NCBI RefSeq assembly: GCF_030316845.1
Contig: NZ_JASZYS010000002.1
Span: 496,001 to 560,000 of the forward strand
Direction: 5' to 3'
Length of the DNA: 64,000 nucleotides
Origin: Variovorax davisae
GTDB taxonomy: Bacteria; Pseudomonadota; Gammaproteobacteria; Burkholderiales; Burkholderiaceae_C
Shown: positions 1 to 8,785 of the stretch, in pieces
How positions within the stretch are numbered: position 1 is the stretch's first letter
Layout of the letters: each line of letters opens with the position of its first letter
Notes under the pieces: generated by a model
Told to the model about the DNA's origin: nothing
The model's input: only the letters and a program-made list of their open reading frames with translations
Database searches by the model: none
Translations under genes and position numbers: made by a program

Positions 1-2441
1 TTGACCACGCGGCCCGCGTGGATCGTGCCGCGCGAGGTGCGGACCACGAAGCCGGCGCCATCGCCGGGCAGGCGTTCGATTTCGCGCACGTCGCAGCCGC
101 GCAGGAAGCGCGCGCCTTGCTGTTGGGCGCGCGTCGCGACCGCGTAGGTCGCGCGCAGCGGATTGATCTTGCCCTCCATGGGGCACAGCTCGGCGCCCAG
201 CAGCTTGTCGGACAGGGCGGGCGAAAGCCGGCGCAGTTCGGTGCCATCGATCACCTGCGCGTCGATCCCGTGGCTGCGTTCGAGCGCCGCCTTGGCCTCG
301 ATGAAGCGCATGCCGGCCTCGCTGTCGGCCACCATCAGGCCGCCGGTGATCTTGATCTCGAGGTCTTCGCCGCAGTCGGCCTCGATCGCCTGCCACAGCC
401 GCACCGACATCGGCCCGAGCGGCAGCGTGGCCGCGGCCGGCCCGCCGCCTTCCTGCGCCTTGGCACCGAAGTCGAAGGACAGCAGCTGCACGTGCAGGCT
501 GCCCGCGTTGGCGCCCGAGGCCTGCAGGTTGACGTCGTCGCGGTCGACCACCGTGACGTCCTGGCCGGCCTTCGACAGGTAGTGGCCGAGGCAGGAACCG
601 AGCACGCCGGCGCCGATCACCAGCACGTCGGTGCGCAGCGTCTCGAAAGGCGCATGTTCCACCGGGCGCGCGAGGTTCGGCGTGATCGCGGGCTTGTGGC
701 CGCCCCATTCGGGCTTCTCGAAGCCGAGCGCGCCGGCCGCCACCGGTTTCGCAGGCGGCCGGGGTGCGAAGTACTGTTCGACCTCGGGCGGCCGTCCGGT
801 CATCTCGCTGACCAGCCTTGCCGCCGTGACCGCGCAATAGCGGCCCTGGCAGCGGCCCATGCCGAGCCGGGTGTTGCGCTTCAGCGCGGCCAGCGTGTCG
901 CGGCCGGCGCGGATCTGTTCGCGCACCGAGCCGAAGCTGATCTCCTCGCAGCGGCACAGCAGCGTGTCGTCGCTGACCGCAGCCAGCGCGACGGGCGGTG
1001 CCTGGTACAGCGACCACAGCGCCTGCTGGAAGCATTCGGCCTGGCGCAACTGGCCCTGCGCCTTGAACGGGTCGGAGGCCAGCAGGCCGAGGTTGCGGGC
1101 CGCCGCCACGCCGGCCAGCGTGCCGCGCGCCAGGGCCACGCGCGAGCCGCCCATGTCGGCACCGTCGCCGACCACGAAGACACCCGGCAGGCTGGTCGCC
1201 CCGTCGGGGCCGGTGACCGTCGCGAGGTGGCCGAGATGCCGCTCGGCCACGCGGTGCGCGCAGCCCAGCATGCGCGCCAGTTCGGTCGAAGGGATGAAGC
1301 CGTAGCCCAGGCACAGCGTGTCGGCCTCGAAGCGCAGTGCGGGGGAGGGTGAGGCATGGCCTTGCGGATCGAGCCTGGCGGCCTGCACGAATTGCAGTTC
1401 GCCCGCGCCTTCGGCGGCGACCACCGCATGGCCCCACAGCAGCGGGACTTTGTGGGCGCGCAGCGTGCGCATGTAGCCCCAGCCCTGGCGCAGCAGGTCG
1501 GGCGCGGTGCGGGCGGCCGTGAGCAGCTGGCGCCAGTCGCGCGCGCTCGGGCGGCTGGCCGATTCGAGCACGGCCACGACGTCGGCGCCGCCGGCCAGCA
1601 GTTCCGCCGCGAGCTGCAGGTTCAGCGGCCCGTTGCCGGCGATCACCACGCGGCGGCCGGGTGCGACGCGGTAGGCCCGTGCCAGCGTCTGGGCGGCGCC
1701 GGTGGTCATCACCCCCGGCAGGGTCCAGCCCGGGAACGGCACCGGCCGCTCGTAGGCCCCCGGCGCGATCACCAGTTGCCGGCAACGGATGTTCACGGCG
1801 CGCCCGTCGATCAGCGCACTGACCTCGCGCTGGGAAAACGCGGCCCAGACCTGAGCGCCCTGCTGGACCGTGACGCCTGCGGCGAGCACCTCGCGTTCGA
1901 GCGTAAGGCCGTCGGCGAACTGCCGGTCGGTGGGCGTCGCCGCCTGGTGCGACGGGGCCAGCGGCTTGTAGAACTGGCCGCCCGATTGCAGCCGTTCGTC
2001 CAGCACCAGCACCCGTGCACCGGCGCGCCGGGCCGCGAGGGCCGCCGAGAGGCCGGCCGGTCCGGCCCCGACCACCAGCACGTCGACCTCGCGCTGCGCC
2101 GGTTCGGTCCCGGCATCGGGTGCCAGCGGCATCAGCGGGTCTTCGGGCGTCCCGGCCGGCATCGTCGAGCGGATCTGCTGCCCCTCCGCGGCCTTGGTCA
2201 GGCAGGCGCGCTGACTGGCCTGGCCGTCGATCGTCACCAGGCAGTCGAAGCAGGCGCCCATGCCGCAATAGAGGCCGCGGCGGCCGCCGTCGCGGGTGTG
2301 GCGCATGGGCCGGATGTCGTTGGCCGCGAGCGCGGCGGCGACGGTCTCGCCTTCGAGTCCGTCGACGGGCTGGCCGTCGTACCAGAAGCGGATCGGGCGT
2401 CCGCCGGTGGCGATGGAGGGGTGGGTCAGTCTGGCGCTCAT
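1..2441 (-). CDS. Fused HcnA-HcnB-HcnC-like FAD/[2Fe-2S] amino-acid or opine oxidase (C-terminus off the left edge)
   Basis: One uninterrupted minus-strand frame of at least 813 codons starts at 2441 and is still open at base 1. Residues 1-95 form a small ferredoxin domain with Cys59, Cys64, Cys67 and Cys80. Residues 118-490 are an FAD/NAD(P)-type oxidoreductase with a GAGPAG motif near 125-130. Residues 491-550 form a BFD-like [2Fe-2S] domain with Cys496, Cys498, Cys531 and Cys536. A second Rossmann fold, of the DAO (glycine/D-amino-acid oxidase) type, starts near residue 606. In known hydrogen cyanide synthases, opine oxidases and D-hydroxyproline dehydrogenases these are three separate subunits. 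Here they are joined, so the complex is made at fixed stoichiometry. The probable reaction is FAD-linked oxidation of an amine or D-amino acid feeding electrons to the respiratory chain. The gene diverges from the DapA-family gene at 2547, which may act on its product. The substrate is not known. Confidence 0.85.
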   Translation of the reverse strand, partial: MSARLTHPSIATGGRPIRFWYDGQPVDGLEGETVAAALAANDIRPMRHTRDGGRRGLYCGMGACFDCLVTIDGQASQRACLTKAAEGQQIRSTMPAGTPEDPLMPLAPDAGTEPAQREVDVLVVGAGPAGLSAALAARRAGARVLVLDERLQSGGQFYKPLAPSHQAATPTDRQFADGLTLEREVLAAGVTVQQGAQVWAAFSQREVSALIDGRAVNIRCRQLVIAPGAYERPVPFPGWTLPGVMTTGAAQTLARAYRVAPGRRVVIAGNGPLNLQLAAELLAGGADVVAVLESASRPSARDWRQLLTAARTAPDLLRQGWGYMRTLRAHKVPLLWGHAVVAAEGAGELQFVQAARLDPQGHASPSPALRFEADTLCLGYGFIPSTELARMLGCAHRVAERHLGHLATVTGPDGATSLPGVFVVGDGADMGGSRVALARGTLAGVAAARNLGLLASDPFKAQGQLRQAECFQQALWSLYQAPPVALAAVSDDTLLCRCEEISFGSVREQIRAGRDTLAALKRNTRLGMGRCQGRYCAVTAARLVSEMTGRPPEVEQYFAPRPPAKPVAAGALGFEKPEWGGHKPAITPNLARPVEHAPFETLRTDVLVIGAGVLGSCLGHYLSKAGQDVTVVDRDDVNLQASGANAGSLHVQLLSFDFGAKAQEGGGPAAATLPLGPMSVRLWQAIEADCGEDLEIKITGGLMVADSEAGMRFIEAKAALERSHGIDAQVIDGTELRRLSPALSDKLLGAELCPMEGKINPLRATYAVATRAQQQGARFLRGCDVREIERLPGDGAGFVVRTSRGTIHAGRVV

Positions 2442-2483
2442 GAATTCCGGTGCGAAGCAAAAAACCACTTGGACATGGTTCAA

Positions 2484-2510
2484 TGTATACGTATACTAAC
2501 CGTATACAAA
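2484..2510. promoter_or_regulatory. Triple GTATAC operator between divergent genes
   Basis: The six-base palindrome GTATAC occurs three times, at 2485-2490, 2491-2496 and 2502-2507. It lies within an AT-rich stretch between the minus-strand flavoenzyme (start 2441) and the plus-strand lyase (start 2547). FCD-type GntR regulators commonly bind short palindromes of this kind, and one is encoded at 6639. The same core occurs as TGTATACA upstream of three purine-catabolism promoters in this window. Confidence 0.6.
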
Positions 2511-2546
2511 TACTTCGTCACCCGAATTTTTCACCGAGGACTGGCA

Positions 2547-3443
2547 ATGACAGCGTTCCGAGGCACCTATACGGTGCTCATCACCCCCATGACCGCCGAC
2601 GGAAAGCACGTGGACGTGCCGGCCCTCAAGAAGCTGGTCGACTGGCAGATCGAAGAGGGCATCCACGGGCTGATTCCCCTGGGCAGCACCGGCGAATTCC
2701 TGTCGTTGACGCCCGACGAGCGGCAGCTGGTGATCGAGACCTGCGTGCAGACCGCTGCAAAACGCGTGCCCGTGCTGATCGGCACCGGCGCCGAGTGGAC
2801 CGACGAGTGCGTGCGGCTGAGCCGCGAGGCCGAGACCATGGGCGCCGACGGCGTCATGATCATTCCGCCGTTCTACAGCACGCCCACCGACGACGAGTTG
2901 TTCGAGCACTACCGCAAGGTGGGCGAATCGATCGGCGTGCCGATCATGGTCTACAACAATCCGGCCACGGCCAACGTCGACCTGAAGCCCGAACTGGTGG
3001 CGCGGCTCTCGCGCATCGACAACTGCCAGTACATCAAGGAGTCGACGCTCGAAGTCACCCGGGTGCGCGACATCATCGAGCTCTGCGGCGACCGCATGAC
3101 GGTGTTCGCCGGCATCCTGGGCTACGAGTCGTTCTGGCTCGGCGCCCAGGGCTGGGTCGCGGTCTGCTCGAACCTGATCCCCAAGATGTCGGCCCGCCTG
3201 TTCGAACTGGTGGCCGACGAGCGCAACATGCCCGAGGCCCTCGCGCTCTACAAGGAGATGCTGCCGATCGTGCGCTGGGTCGGCGGCCACCGCTACGTGG
3301 CGGCGTCGAAGGACGGCCTCACGATGATGGGCCTGCCGGTCGGCAAGCCTCGGGCGCCGCGCCTGCCGCTGCCCGAGGCCGATGCCCTCGACCTGCGGCG
3401 CGAACTCGACCGCCTGGGCCTGCTGGGGTCCATCGCCGCGTAA
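2547..3443 (+). CDS. DapA / N-acetylneuraminate lyase family aldolase or dehydratase
   Basis: A 298-residue protein, the usual length for the dihydrodipicolinate synthase / N-acetylneuraminate lyase TIM-barrel family. The family GSTGE motif is near residues 47-51, the catalytic Tyr lies in VYNNP near residue 136, and the Schiff-base Lys lies in IKES near residue 164. The ATG at 2547 follows a GAGGA ribosome binding site. Biosynthetic DapA usually has GTTGE and sits elsewhere, so this is probably a catabolic member. It heads an operon with an amino-acid ABC receptor, a permease and a hydantoinase, and diverges from an amine/D-amino-acid oxidase-like fusion. One known pairing of this kind is D-hydroxyproline dehydrogenase with pyrroline-4-hydroxy-2-carboxylate deaminase. 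That analogy is an inference; the substrate is unproven. Confidence 0.85.
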   Translation: MTAFRGTYTVLITPMTADGKHVDVPALKKLVDWQIEEGIHGLIPLGSTGEFLSLTPDERQLVIETCVQTAAKRVPVLIGTGAEWTDECVRLSREAETMGADGVMIIPPFYSTPTDDELFEHYRKVGESIGVPIMVYNNPATANVDLKPELVARLSRIDNCQYIKESTLEVTRVRDIIELCGDRMTVFAGILGYESFWLGAQGWVAVCSNLIPKMSARLFELVADERNMPEALALYKEMLPIVRWVGGHRYVAASKDGLTMMGLPVGKPRAPRLPLPEADALDLRRELDRLGLLGSIAA

Positions 3444-3502
3444 GTCACCGCCTGATCCAGTCCCCAGTTCCCGCTTCGTTCCATCTCCACCAGGAAACCA
3501 CC

Positions 3503-4333
3503 ATGAAACTGCTTCCCGCTCTCACATCGGCCACGGTTCTTTTCATCCTCGGCACGGGGCTAGCGAACGCCCAGGCCTGCAAGTCGCCGGTGCCCGATTC
3601 GGCGCTGGTCAAGAAGGGCACCCTGATCATGTCGGTCAACCCGACCCTGCCGCCGATGCAGTTCGTCGACCAGACCGGTGCGCTCAAGGGCATGCGGGTG
3701 GAACTCGGCGAGGCGATCGCCAAGCGCCTGTGCCTGACGCCCGAATACGTGCGCATCGAGTTCTCGGCCATGATCCCGGGCCTGCAGGCCGGCCGCTGGG
3801 ACGTGATCAACACCGGCATCTTCTATACCGACGAGCGCGCCAAGCTGATGCAGATGCTGCCCTACGAAGACCAGGCGATCAGCATCAGCACCGCCAAGGG
3901 CAACCCGCTCAAGATCACGAAGCCCGATGACCTGTCGGGCAAGAGCATCGGCGTCGAGATCGGCGGCTTCGAGGAGCGCAAGGCGCGCGAACTCGACAAG
4001 CAGCTGACCGACAAGGGCATGAAGGGCATGACCATCCGCACCTTCGAGAACTTCGCGATGGCCTTCCAGGCGCTGCGTGCGGGGCAGGTCGAGGTCGCGC
4101 TGTCGATCGATTCCACCGGCGCCGAATATCAGAAGCGCGGCGATTTCGACCGCGTGCTCAACGGCCTGTTCCCGACCCCGGTGGCGCTGGCGGCGAAGAA
4201 CAAGGATCTGTCGGTCGCCATGGCCAAAGCCCTCAACGACATGAAGGCCGACGGCAGCTTCCAGAAGCTGTTCGACCAGTACGGCGTCAAGGCCATCGAC
4301 GGCGCCGTGGTCGTCAAGGGCCCGGCGAGCTGA
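3503..4333 (+). CDS. Amino-acid-type ABC transporter periplasmic substrate-binding protein
   Basis: A 276-residue protein with a clear Sec signal peptide, likely cleaved after Ala-Asn-Ala at residue 23. It belongs to the family 3 (polar amino acid/opine) solute-binding proteins. The start at 3503 lies behind an AGGAAACC ribosome binding site, 59 bp after the lyase gene. It should deliver a small amino-acid-like ligand to the permease encoded 40 bp downstream. No cognate ATPase gene is found in this operon, so an ATPase encoded elsewhere or beyond the left edge must be used. The ligand is probably the substrate of the neighbouring oxidase, lyase or hydantoinase, but that is inferred from position only. 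Confidence 0.85.
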   Translation: MKLLPALTSATVLFILGTGLANAQACKSPVPDSALVKKGTLIMSVNPTLPPMQFVDQTGALKGMRVELGEAIAKRLCLTPEYVRIEFSAMIPGLQAGRWDVINTGIFYTDERAKLMQMLPYEDQAISISTAKGNPLKITKPDDLSGKSIGVEIGGFEERKARELDKQLTDKGMKGMTIRTFENFAMAFQALRAGQVEVALSIDSTGAEYQKRGDFDRVLNGLFPTPVALAAKNKDLSVAMAKALNDMKADGSFQKLFDQYGVKAIDGAVVVKGPAS

Positions 4334-4373
4334 GCCGGCACTGCGCCACCACCGACATCAGGAAGGAAGCGAC

Positions 4374-5099
4374 ATGGGACAAGGCTGGAGCTGGTCCGGG
4401 TTCATCGACTATCTGTTCAACCCGTACATCCTGCAGGGCGCCGTCACCACGCTGTGGCTGACGCTGGCATCGATCGCAGGCGGCCTCGTCGTGGGGTGCG
4501 CGCTGGCGTTGGCCCGGCTGTCGCGCCATCGCTGGCTGGCCGCGCCCGCGCACTTCTACATCTGGATCTTCCGCGGCACGCCGCTGCTGGTGCAGCTGAT
4601 CATCATCTACACCGGCCTGCCCCAGCTCGGGCTCAAGCTCTCGGTGGTCGAATCGGCGCTGCTCGGCCTGATCCTCAACGAGGCGGCCTACCTCGCCGAA
4701 GTGGTGCGCGGCGGCATCCAGTCGGTGCCGGCGGGCCAGACCAACGCGGCACGCGCGGTCGGCTTCAGCGGCCCGCAGGCCATGCGCTACATCGTGATGC
4801 CGCAGGCGATGCGGTTGATCGTGCCGACCTTGGGCAACAGCATCAACGGCCTGCTCAAGACCACCTCGATCACCTCGGTGATCTCGATGGAAGAACTGCT
4901 GCGCCGCACCCAGGTGCTGATCCAGGAGAAGTTCATGGTGCTGGAGCTGTTCGTCGTCGCCGCCATCTACTACCTGCTGATGACCACGGCGTGGGATTTT
5001 ATCCAGCGCCGCATCGAGCGTCACTACGGACGCGCCTACGGCAACGCCAGCACCGGCGCGCCGGTGGTGCCCGACGCCGCGGTGCTCGAACAACGCTAG
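4374..5099 (+). CDS. Amino-acid ABC transporter permease (HisM/GlnP type)
   Basis: A 241-residue inner-membrane protein with about five hydrophobic segments. It carries the EAA-type cytoplasmic loop that contacts the ATPase, in the region reading EAAYLAEVVRGGIQSVPAGQ followed by alternating small residues. This places it in the polar amino acid permease family. It follows the receptor gene by 40 bp and precedes the hydantoinase by 13 bp, so the genes are probably co-transcribed. Only one permease is present, so it presumably forms a homodimer. The partner ATPase is not in the operon. Confidence 0.88.
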   Translation: MGQGWSWSGFIDYLFNPYILQGAVTTLWLTLASIAGGLVVGCALALARLSRHRWLAAPAHFYIWIFRGTPLLVQLIIIYTGLPQLGLKLSVVESALLGLILNEAAYLAEVVRGGIQSVPAGQTNAARAVGFSGPQAMRYIVMPQAMRLIVPTLGNSINGLLKTTSITSVISMEELLRRTQVLIQEKFMVLELFVVAAIYYLLMTTAWDFIQRRIERHYGRAYGNASTGAPVVPDAAVLEQR

Positions 5100-5112
5100 C
5101 CGGAACGGCACC

Positions 5113-6567
5113 ATGAACAGCTACGACCTGATCCTTCGCAACGCCGACATCGCCACTGTGGGCGACCGCTACCGCGCCGACATCGGCGTGCGCGATGGCC
5201 GCATCTGCGCCATCGCGCAGCAGCTCGACGGCAGTGCCGCACGCGAGATCGACGCCGCCGGCCGGCTGGTGACGCCCGGCGGCGTCGACGGCCATTGCCA
5301 TTTCGACCAGCCGACCAGCGACGGCTCGCGCTTCGCCGACGATTTCTTCACCGGCACCCGCTCCGCGGCCTGCGGCGGCACCACCACGGTGCTGCCTTTC
5401 GCGGCCCAGCAGAAGGGCCACAGCATCCAGGAGGCGGTCGACGACTACCACCGCCGCGCCGAAGGCAAGGCGGTGATCGACTACGCCTTCCACCTGATCG
5501 TCGCCGACGCCACCAAGGACGTGACGCAGCGCGAGCTGCCGGCCCTGATCGAGAAGGGCTACACCTCCTTCAAGATCTACATGACCTACGACGACCTGAA
5601 GCTGGCCGACCGGCAGATCATCGAGGTGCTGGCGGTGGCGCGCAAGCACGGCGCGATGACCATGATCCACGCCGAGAACAGCGACTGCATCGCCTGGCTG
5701 ACCGAGCAGCTGCTCGATGCCGGGCTGACGGCGCCGCGCTACCACTCCAGCTCGCGGCCGATGGCGGTCGAGCGCGAGGCCACGCACCGCGCGATCGCTC
5801 TGGCCGAGCTGATCGACACGCCGATCCTGATCGTCCACGTCTCGGGCCGGGAGGCGGTCGAGCAGATCCACTGGGCGCGCGGGCGCGGTCTGCCGATCCA
5901 TGCCGAGACCTGCCCGCAGTACCTGTTCCTGAGCGCGGAAGACCTGGGCATCGACCCCGACGATCCGATGCACGGCGCACGCTGCATCTGCAGCCCGCCG
6001 CCGCGCGACAAGGGCAACCAGCAGTTCATCTGGAACGGCCTGTCGAGCGGGCTGTTCACGATCTTCTCGTCCGACCACGCGCCGTTCAACATGCAGGGCA
6101 GCGACGGCAAGCGGGTGGCCGGCGAGGACGCCTCGTTCGACCGCATCCCGAACGGCATCCCCGGCGTCGAGACGCGGCTGCCGCTGCTGATGAGCGAAGG
6201 CGTGATGGCCGGGCGCATCGACATCCACCGTTTCGTCGAGCTCACGGCCACCAACCCGGCACGGCTCTACGGGCTGTATCCGAAGAAGGGCACGATCGCG
6301 GTCGGCGGCGATGCCGACTTCGTGGTCTGGGACGTCTTCGCCGAGGGGCACGAGAAAGTCATCGCCAACGACATGCTCCACCATGCGGCCGACTACACGC
6401 CCTACGAGGGCATGAAGCTGCGGGCCTGGCCCGGCGTCACGGTGTCGCGCGGCCGGGTGGTCTGGCAGGACGGCGTGTTCTCGGCGGCCGCCGGCTCGGG
6501 CCAGTTCCAGCCCTGCCTGCGCCCGCGCGCGCCCAACGCCACCAACCCGCTCGACAAGTGGCTGTGA
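5113..6567 (+). CDS. hydA: D-hydantoinase / dihydropyrimidinase
   Basis: A 484-residue cyclic amidohydrolase that opens dihydropyrimidine or 5-substituted hydantoin rings to N-carbamoyl amino acids. All ligands of the binuclear metal centre are visible: His61 and His63 (HCH), the carbamylated Lys154 in SFKIYM, His186 (IHAEN), His242 (VHVSG) and Asp321 (SDHAPFN). Length and motifs fit the family well. It is the last structural gene of the lyase-ABC operon, 13 bp after the permease. No N-carbamoylase gene is adjacent, so the second step would need an enzyme encoded elsewhere. The enzyme could act on dihydrouracil, hydantoins, or an unknown cyclic ureide taken up by the neighbouring ABC system. 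Confidence 0.9.
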   Translation: MNSYDLILRNADIATVGDRYRADIGVRDGRICAIAQQLDGSAAREIDAAGRLVTPGGVDGHCHFDQPTSDGSRFADDFFTGTRSAACGGTTTVLPFAAQQKGHSIQEAVDDYHRRAEGKAVIDYAFHLIVADATKDVTQRELPALIEKGYTSFKIYMTYDDLKLADRQIIEVLAVARKHGAMTMIHAENSDCIAWLTEQLLDAGLTAPRYHSSSRPMAVEREATHRAIALAELIDTPILIVHVSGREAVEQIHWARGRGLPIHAETCPQYLFLSAEDLGIDPDDPMHGARCICSPPPRDKGNQQFIWNGLSSGLFTIFSSDHAPFNMQGSDGKRVAGEDASFDRIPNGIPGVETRLPLLMSEGVMAGRIDIHRFVELTATNPARLYGLYPKKGTIAVGGDADFVVWDVFAEGHEKVIANDMLHHAADYTPYEGMKLRAWPGVTVSRGRVVWQDGVFSAAAGSGQFQPCLRPRAPNATNPLDKWL

Positions 6568-6638
6568 GCTTTTCGCGGCGCACCGCATCGGCCTGCTAAG
6601 CTTTTCCCCGTCCCTCCGTGGAAACCGTCCATCCCCGC

Positions 6639-7325
6639 ATGCCAAGCCTTCCCAGCCCCGCGCAACCCGCCACCATCACCATCGCACCGCTCGAGGTGCG
6701 CTCCGCCAGCCTGGCCGAACAGGCTTATGCCAGCCTGCGCACGCTGATCCTCGACCGCAAGATCTCGCCCGGCAGTCCGCTGCAGGAGGGGCGCCTGGCG
6801 GAAGACCTGCGCATCTCGCGCACGCCGATGCGCGAGGCGCTGGTGCGGCTGGCCGGCGAGGGCCTGCTGGTGCGGCGCGACGCCCGCTCCTATGCGGTGC
6901 GGGCGCTGGGCACCAAGGAGTATTTCGACTGCATGCGCGCGCGCGAGGTGATCGAGTGCGAGGCGATCGTGCTGGCGGTCGGCAAGATCACCGATGCCGA
7001 GATCGACGCGCTGGAAGCCGACCTCAAGGCGCTCGACAGCGGCGACCACGACGAAACCGAACACTGGCACTTCGACGACCGCTTCCACCAGCTGATCTCG
7101 ACGGCCAGCGGCAACGTGGTGTTTCCGCGCCTGGTGGAAGAACTGCGCGTCAACGCGCGCCTGTTCCGCCTGCACAGCCCGCTGCACCGCCAGCGCGAGA
7201 ACCACGACGAGCACGGCGAGATCATCGAGGCCCTGCGCGCGCGCGACCCCGAGCGTGCCCGCACCGCCATGCGCGAACACCTGCGCAGCCTGCAGGAAGA
7301 CGTCAAGCGCGCGATCATCGAGTGA
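6639..7325 (+). CDS. GntR family transcriptional regulator, FCD subfamily
   Basis: About 228 residues from the ATG at 6639; a GTG at 6618 would add seven residues. Neither start has a strong ribosome binding site. An N-terminal winged helix covers roughly residues 25-90, with the recognition segment around ISRTPMREAL. A helical FCD ligand-binding domain follows, containing the metal-type histidines expected of this subfamily. It lies just downstream of the hydantoinase gene and is the natural candidate to bind the GTATAC repeats at 2484-2510. It overlaps the convergent MFS gene by 11 bp. Confidence 0.88.
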   Translation: MPSLPSPAQPATITIAPLEVRSASLAEQAYASLRTLILDRKISPGSPLQEGRLAEDLRISRTPMREALVRLAGEGLLVRRDARSYAVRALGTKEYFDCMRAREVIECEAIVLAVGKITDAEIDALEADLKALDSGDHDETEHWHFDDRFHQLISTASGNVVFPRLVEELRVNARLFRLHSPLHRQRENHDEHGEIIEALRARDPERARTAMREHLRSLQEDVKRAIIE

Positions 7326-8736
7326 GCTCCGAGCCGAGCGGCGGCGCCACTTCCTCGAGCGGCTTGCGTTCGGCATCCACGGCCCAGCGCAAGGCCAGCA
7401 GTCCGGCGGCGATGACCAGGACGGCGCCGATCGCATAGCCGACGGCCACCGCGCCGCGGCTGCCGGTCTCGATCAGGGCGCCGAACAGCAGCGGCGCGAC
7501 GAAGCCGCCGGCGCCGGTGCCCACCGCATAGAAGATGGAGATCGCCACCGCGCGGATCTCCAGGGGGAACACCTCGCTCACCGTGAGGTAGGCCGAGCTG
7601 GCCGCCGCAGAGGCCAGGAAGAACACGGCCGACCAGCAGAGCGCCTGGCTGCGGGCGTCGAGCCAGCCCTGCATGAAGGCCCAGCCGGTCAGCGCCAGTC
7701 CGACGCCCGACAGCACATAGGTCAGCGCGATCATCCGGCGCCGGCCGACGCGGTCGAACAGCGGGCCCAGCAGCAGCGGGCCGAGCACGTTGCCGAGCGC
7801 GAACGGGAAGATGTAGAGCGCGACCCTCTCGGCGGGCACGCCGTGGAAGCGGGTCAGGACCAGGGCGTAGGTGAAGAAGATCGCGTTGTAGAAGAAGGCC
7901 TGCGAAAGCATCAATGCCAGCGCCACCGCGCTGCGCCGCGGGTAGCGTTTCAGCAGCACCTGGGCGACTTCGCGCCAGCCCGGGATGGCGCGGCCGCCGA
8001 AGCTGGCATGGCCGACGGCGGCGGGCAGGGGGCCGTGCTGCGCCTGGGCCTCGGCTTCGATCCGCTGCACGATGCGTTCGGCCTCGTCGGCGCGGCCGTG
8101 CGCGATCAGCCAGCGCGGGCTCTCGGGCACGTCGCGCCGCACCAGCAGGATCGCCACCGCCAGCAAGGCGCCGAGCGCGAAGGCGACGCGCCAGCCCCGC
8201 ACCGGGCCGAGCACCTGCGGATCGAGCAGCCACAGGCTCAGCCCGGCGCCGAGGGCGGCGCCGACCCAGAAGCTGCCGTTGATCGCCAGGTTCACGCGGC
8301 CGCGCACCCGTGCCGGGATCAGCTCGTCGATGGCCGAGTTGATCGCCGCATATTCGCCGCCGATGCCCAGGCCGGTGGCGAAGCGGCACAGCGCGAAGAA
8401 GGCGAAGTTGGGCGAGAAGGCCGTGGCCAGCGTGGCCGCGGCATACACCGCCAGCGTGATGAGGAACAGCTTCTTGCGCCCCAGCCGGTCGGCCAGGCGG
8501 CCGAACACCAGCGCGCCGATGACGGCGCCGCCGATGTAGAGCGACCCCGAGCCGCCGATCTGGGCCGCGCTCAGGCCCAGCGTGTCGGGCCGCTCGAGCA
8601 CCCCGCCGATCGATCCGACCAGCGTGACTTCGAGCCCGTCGAGCACCCAGGCCACGCCCAGCGCGATCACCACGCGCCAGTGCCAGCGCGACCAGGGCAG
8701 GCGGTCGAGGCGGGCCGGGATGTCGGTGCGGGTCAT
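7315..8736 (-). CDS. Major facilitator superfamily transporter
   Basis: A 473-residue protein with about twelve hydrophobic segments. The MFS loop 2-3 signature GRLADRLGRKK lies at residues 79-89, and a PESPRWL sequence typical of the sugar/organic-acid porter superfamily lies at 204-210. It is likely a proton-coupled importer of an organic acid or other small metabolite. It is convergent with the GntR gene and shares 11 bp with it, so its regulation may be separate. The substrate cannot be read from the sequence. Confidence 0.88.
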   Translation of the reverse strand: MTRTDIPARLDRLPWSRWHWRVVIALGVAWVLDGLEVTLVGSIGGVLERPDTLGLSAAQIGGSGSLYIGGAVIGALVFGRLADRLGRKKLFLITLAVYAAATLATAFSPNFAFFALCRFATGLGIGGEYAAINSAIDELIPARVRGRVNLAINGSFWVGAALGAGLSLWLLDPQVLGPVRGWRVAFALGALLAVAILLVRRDVPESPRWLIAHGRADEAERIVQRIEAEAQAQHGPLPAAVGHASFGGRAIPGWREVAQVLLKRYPRRSAVALALMLSQAFFYNAIFFTYALVLTRFHGVPAERVALYIFPFALGNVLGPLLLGPLFDRVGRRRMIALTYVLSGVGLALTGWAFMQGWLDARSQALCWSAVFFLASAAASSAYLTVSEVFPLEIRAVAISIFYAVGTGAGGFVAPLLFGALIETGSRGAVAVGYAIGAVLVIAAGLLALRWAVDAERKPLEEVAPPLGSELTR

Positions 8737-8785
8737 CGCGGCCAGTGTAGGCAGGGCTTTCGCAGGCCCCCGTCGGACGGGAACC

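Noticed and set aside
18-1352. A long plus-strand open frame opposite the flavoenzyme
   Set aside because: Its composition is the Arg/Ala/Gln-rich pattern of antisense high-GC DNA, it has no domain, and the minus frame carries complete iron-sulfur and Rossmann motifs.
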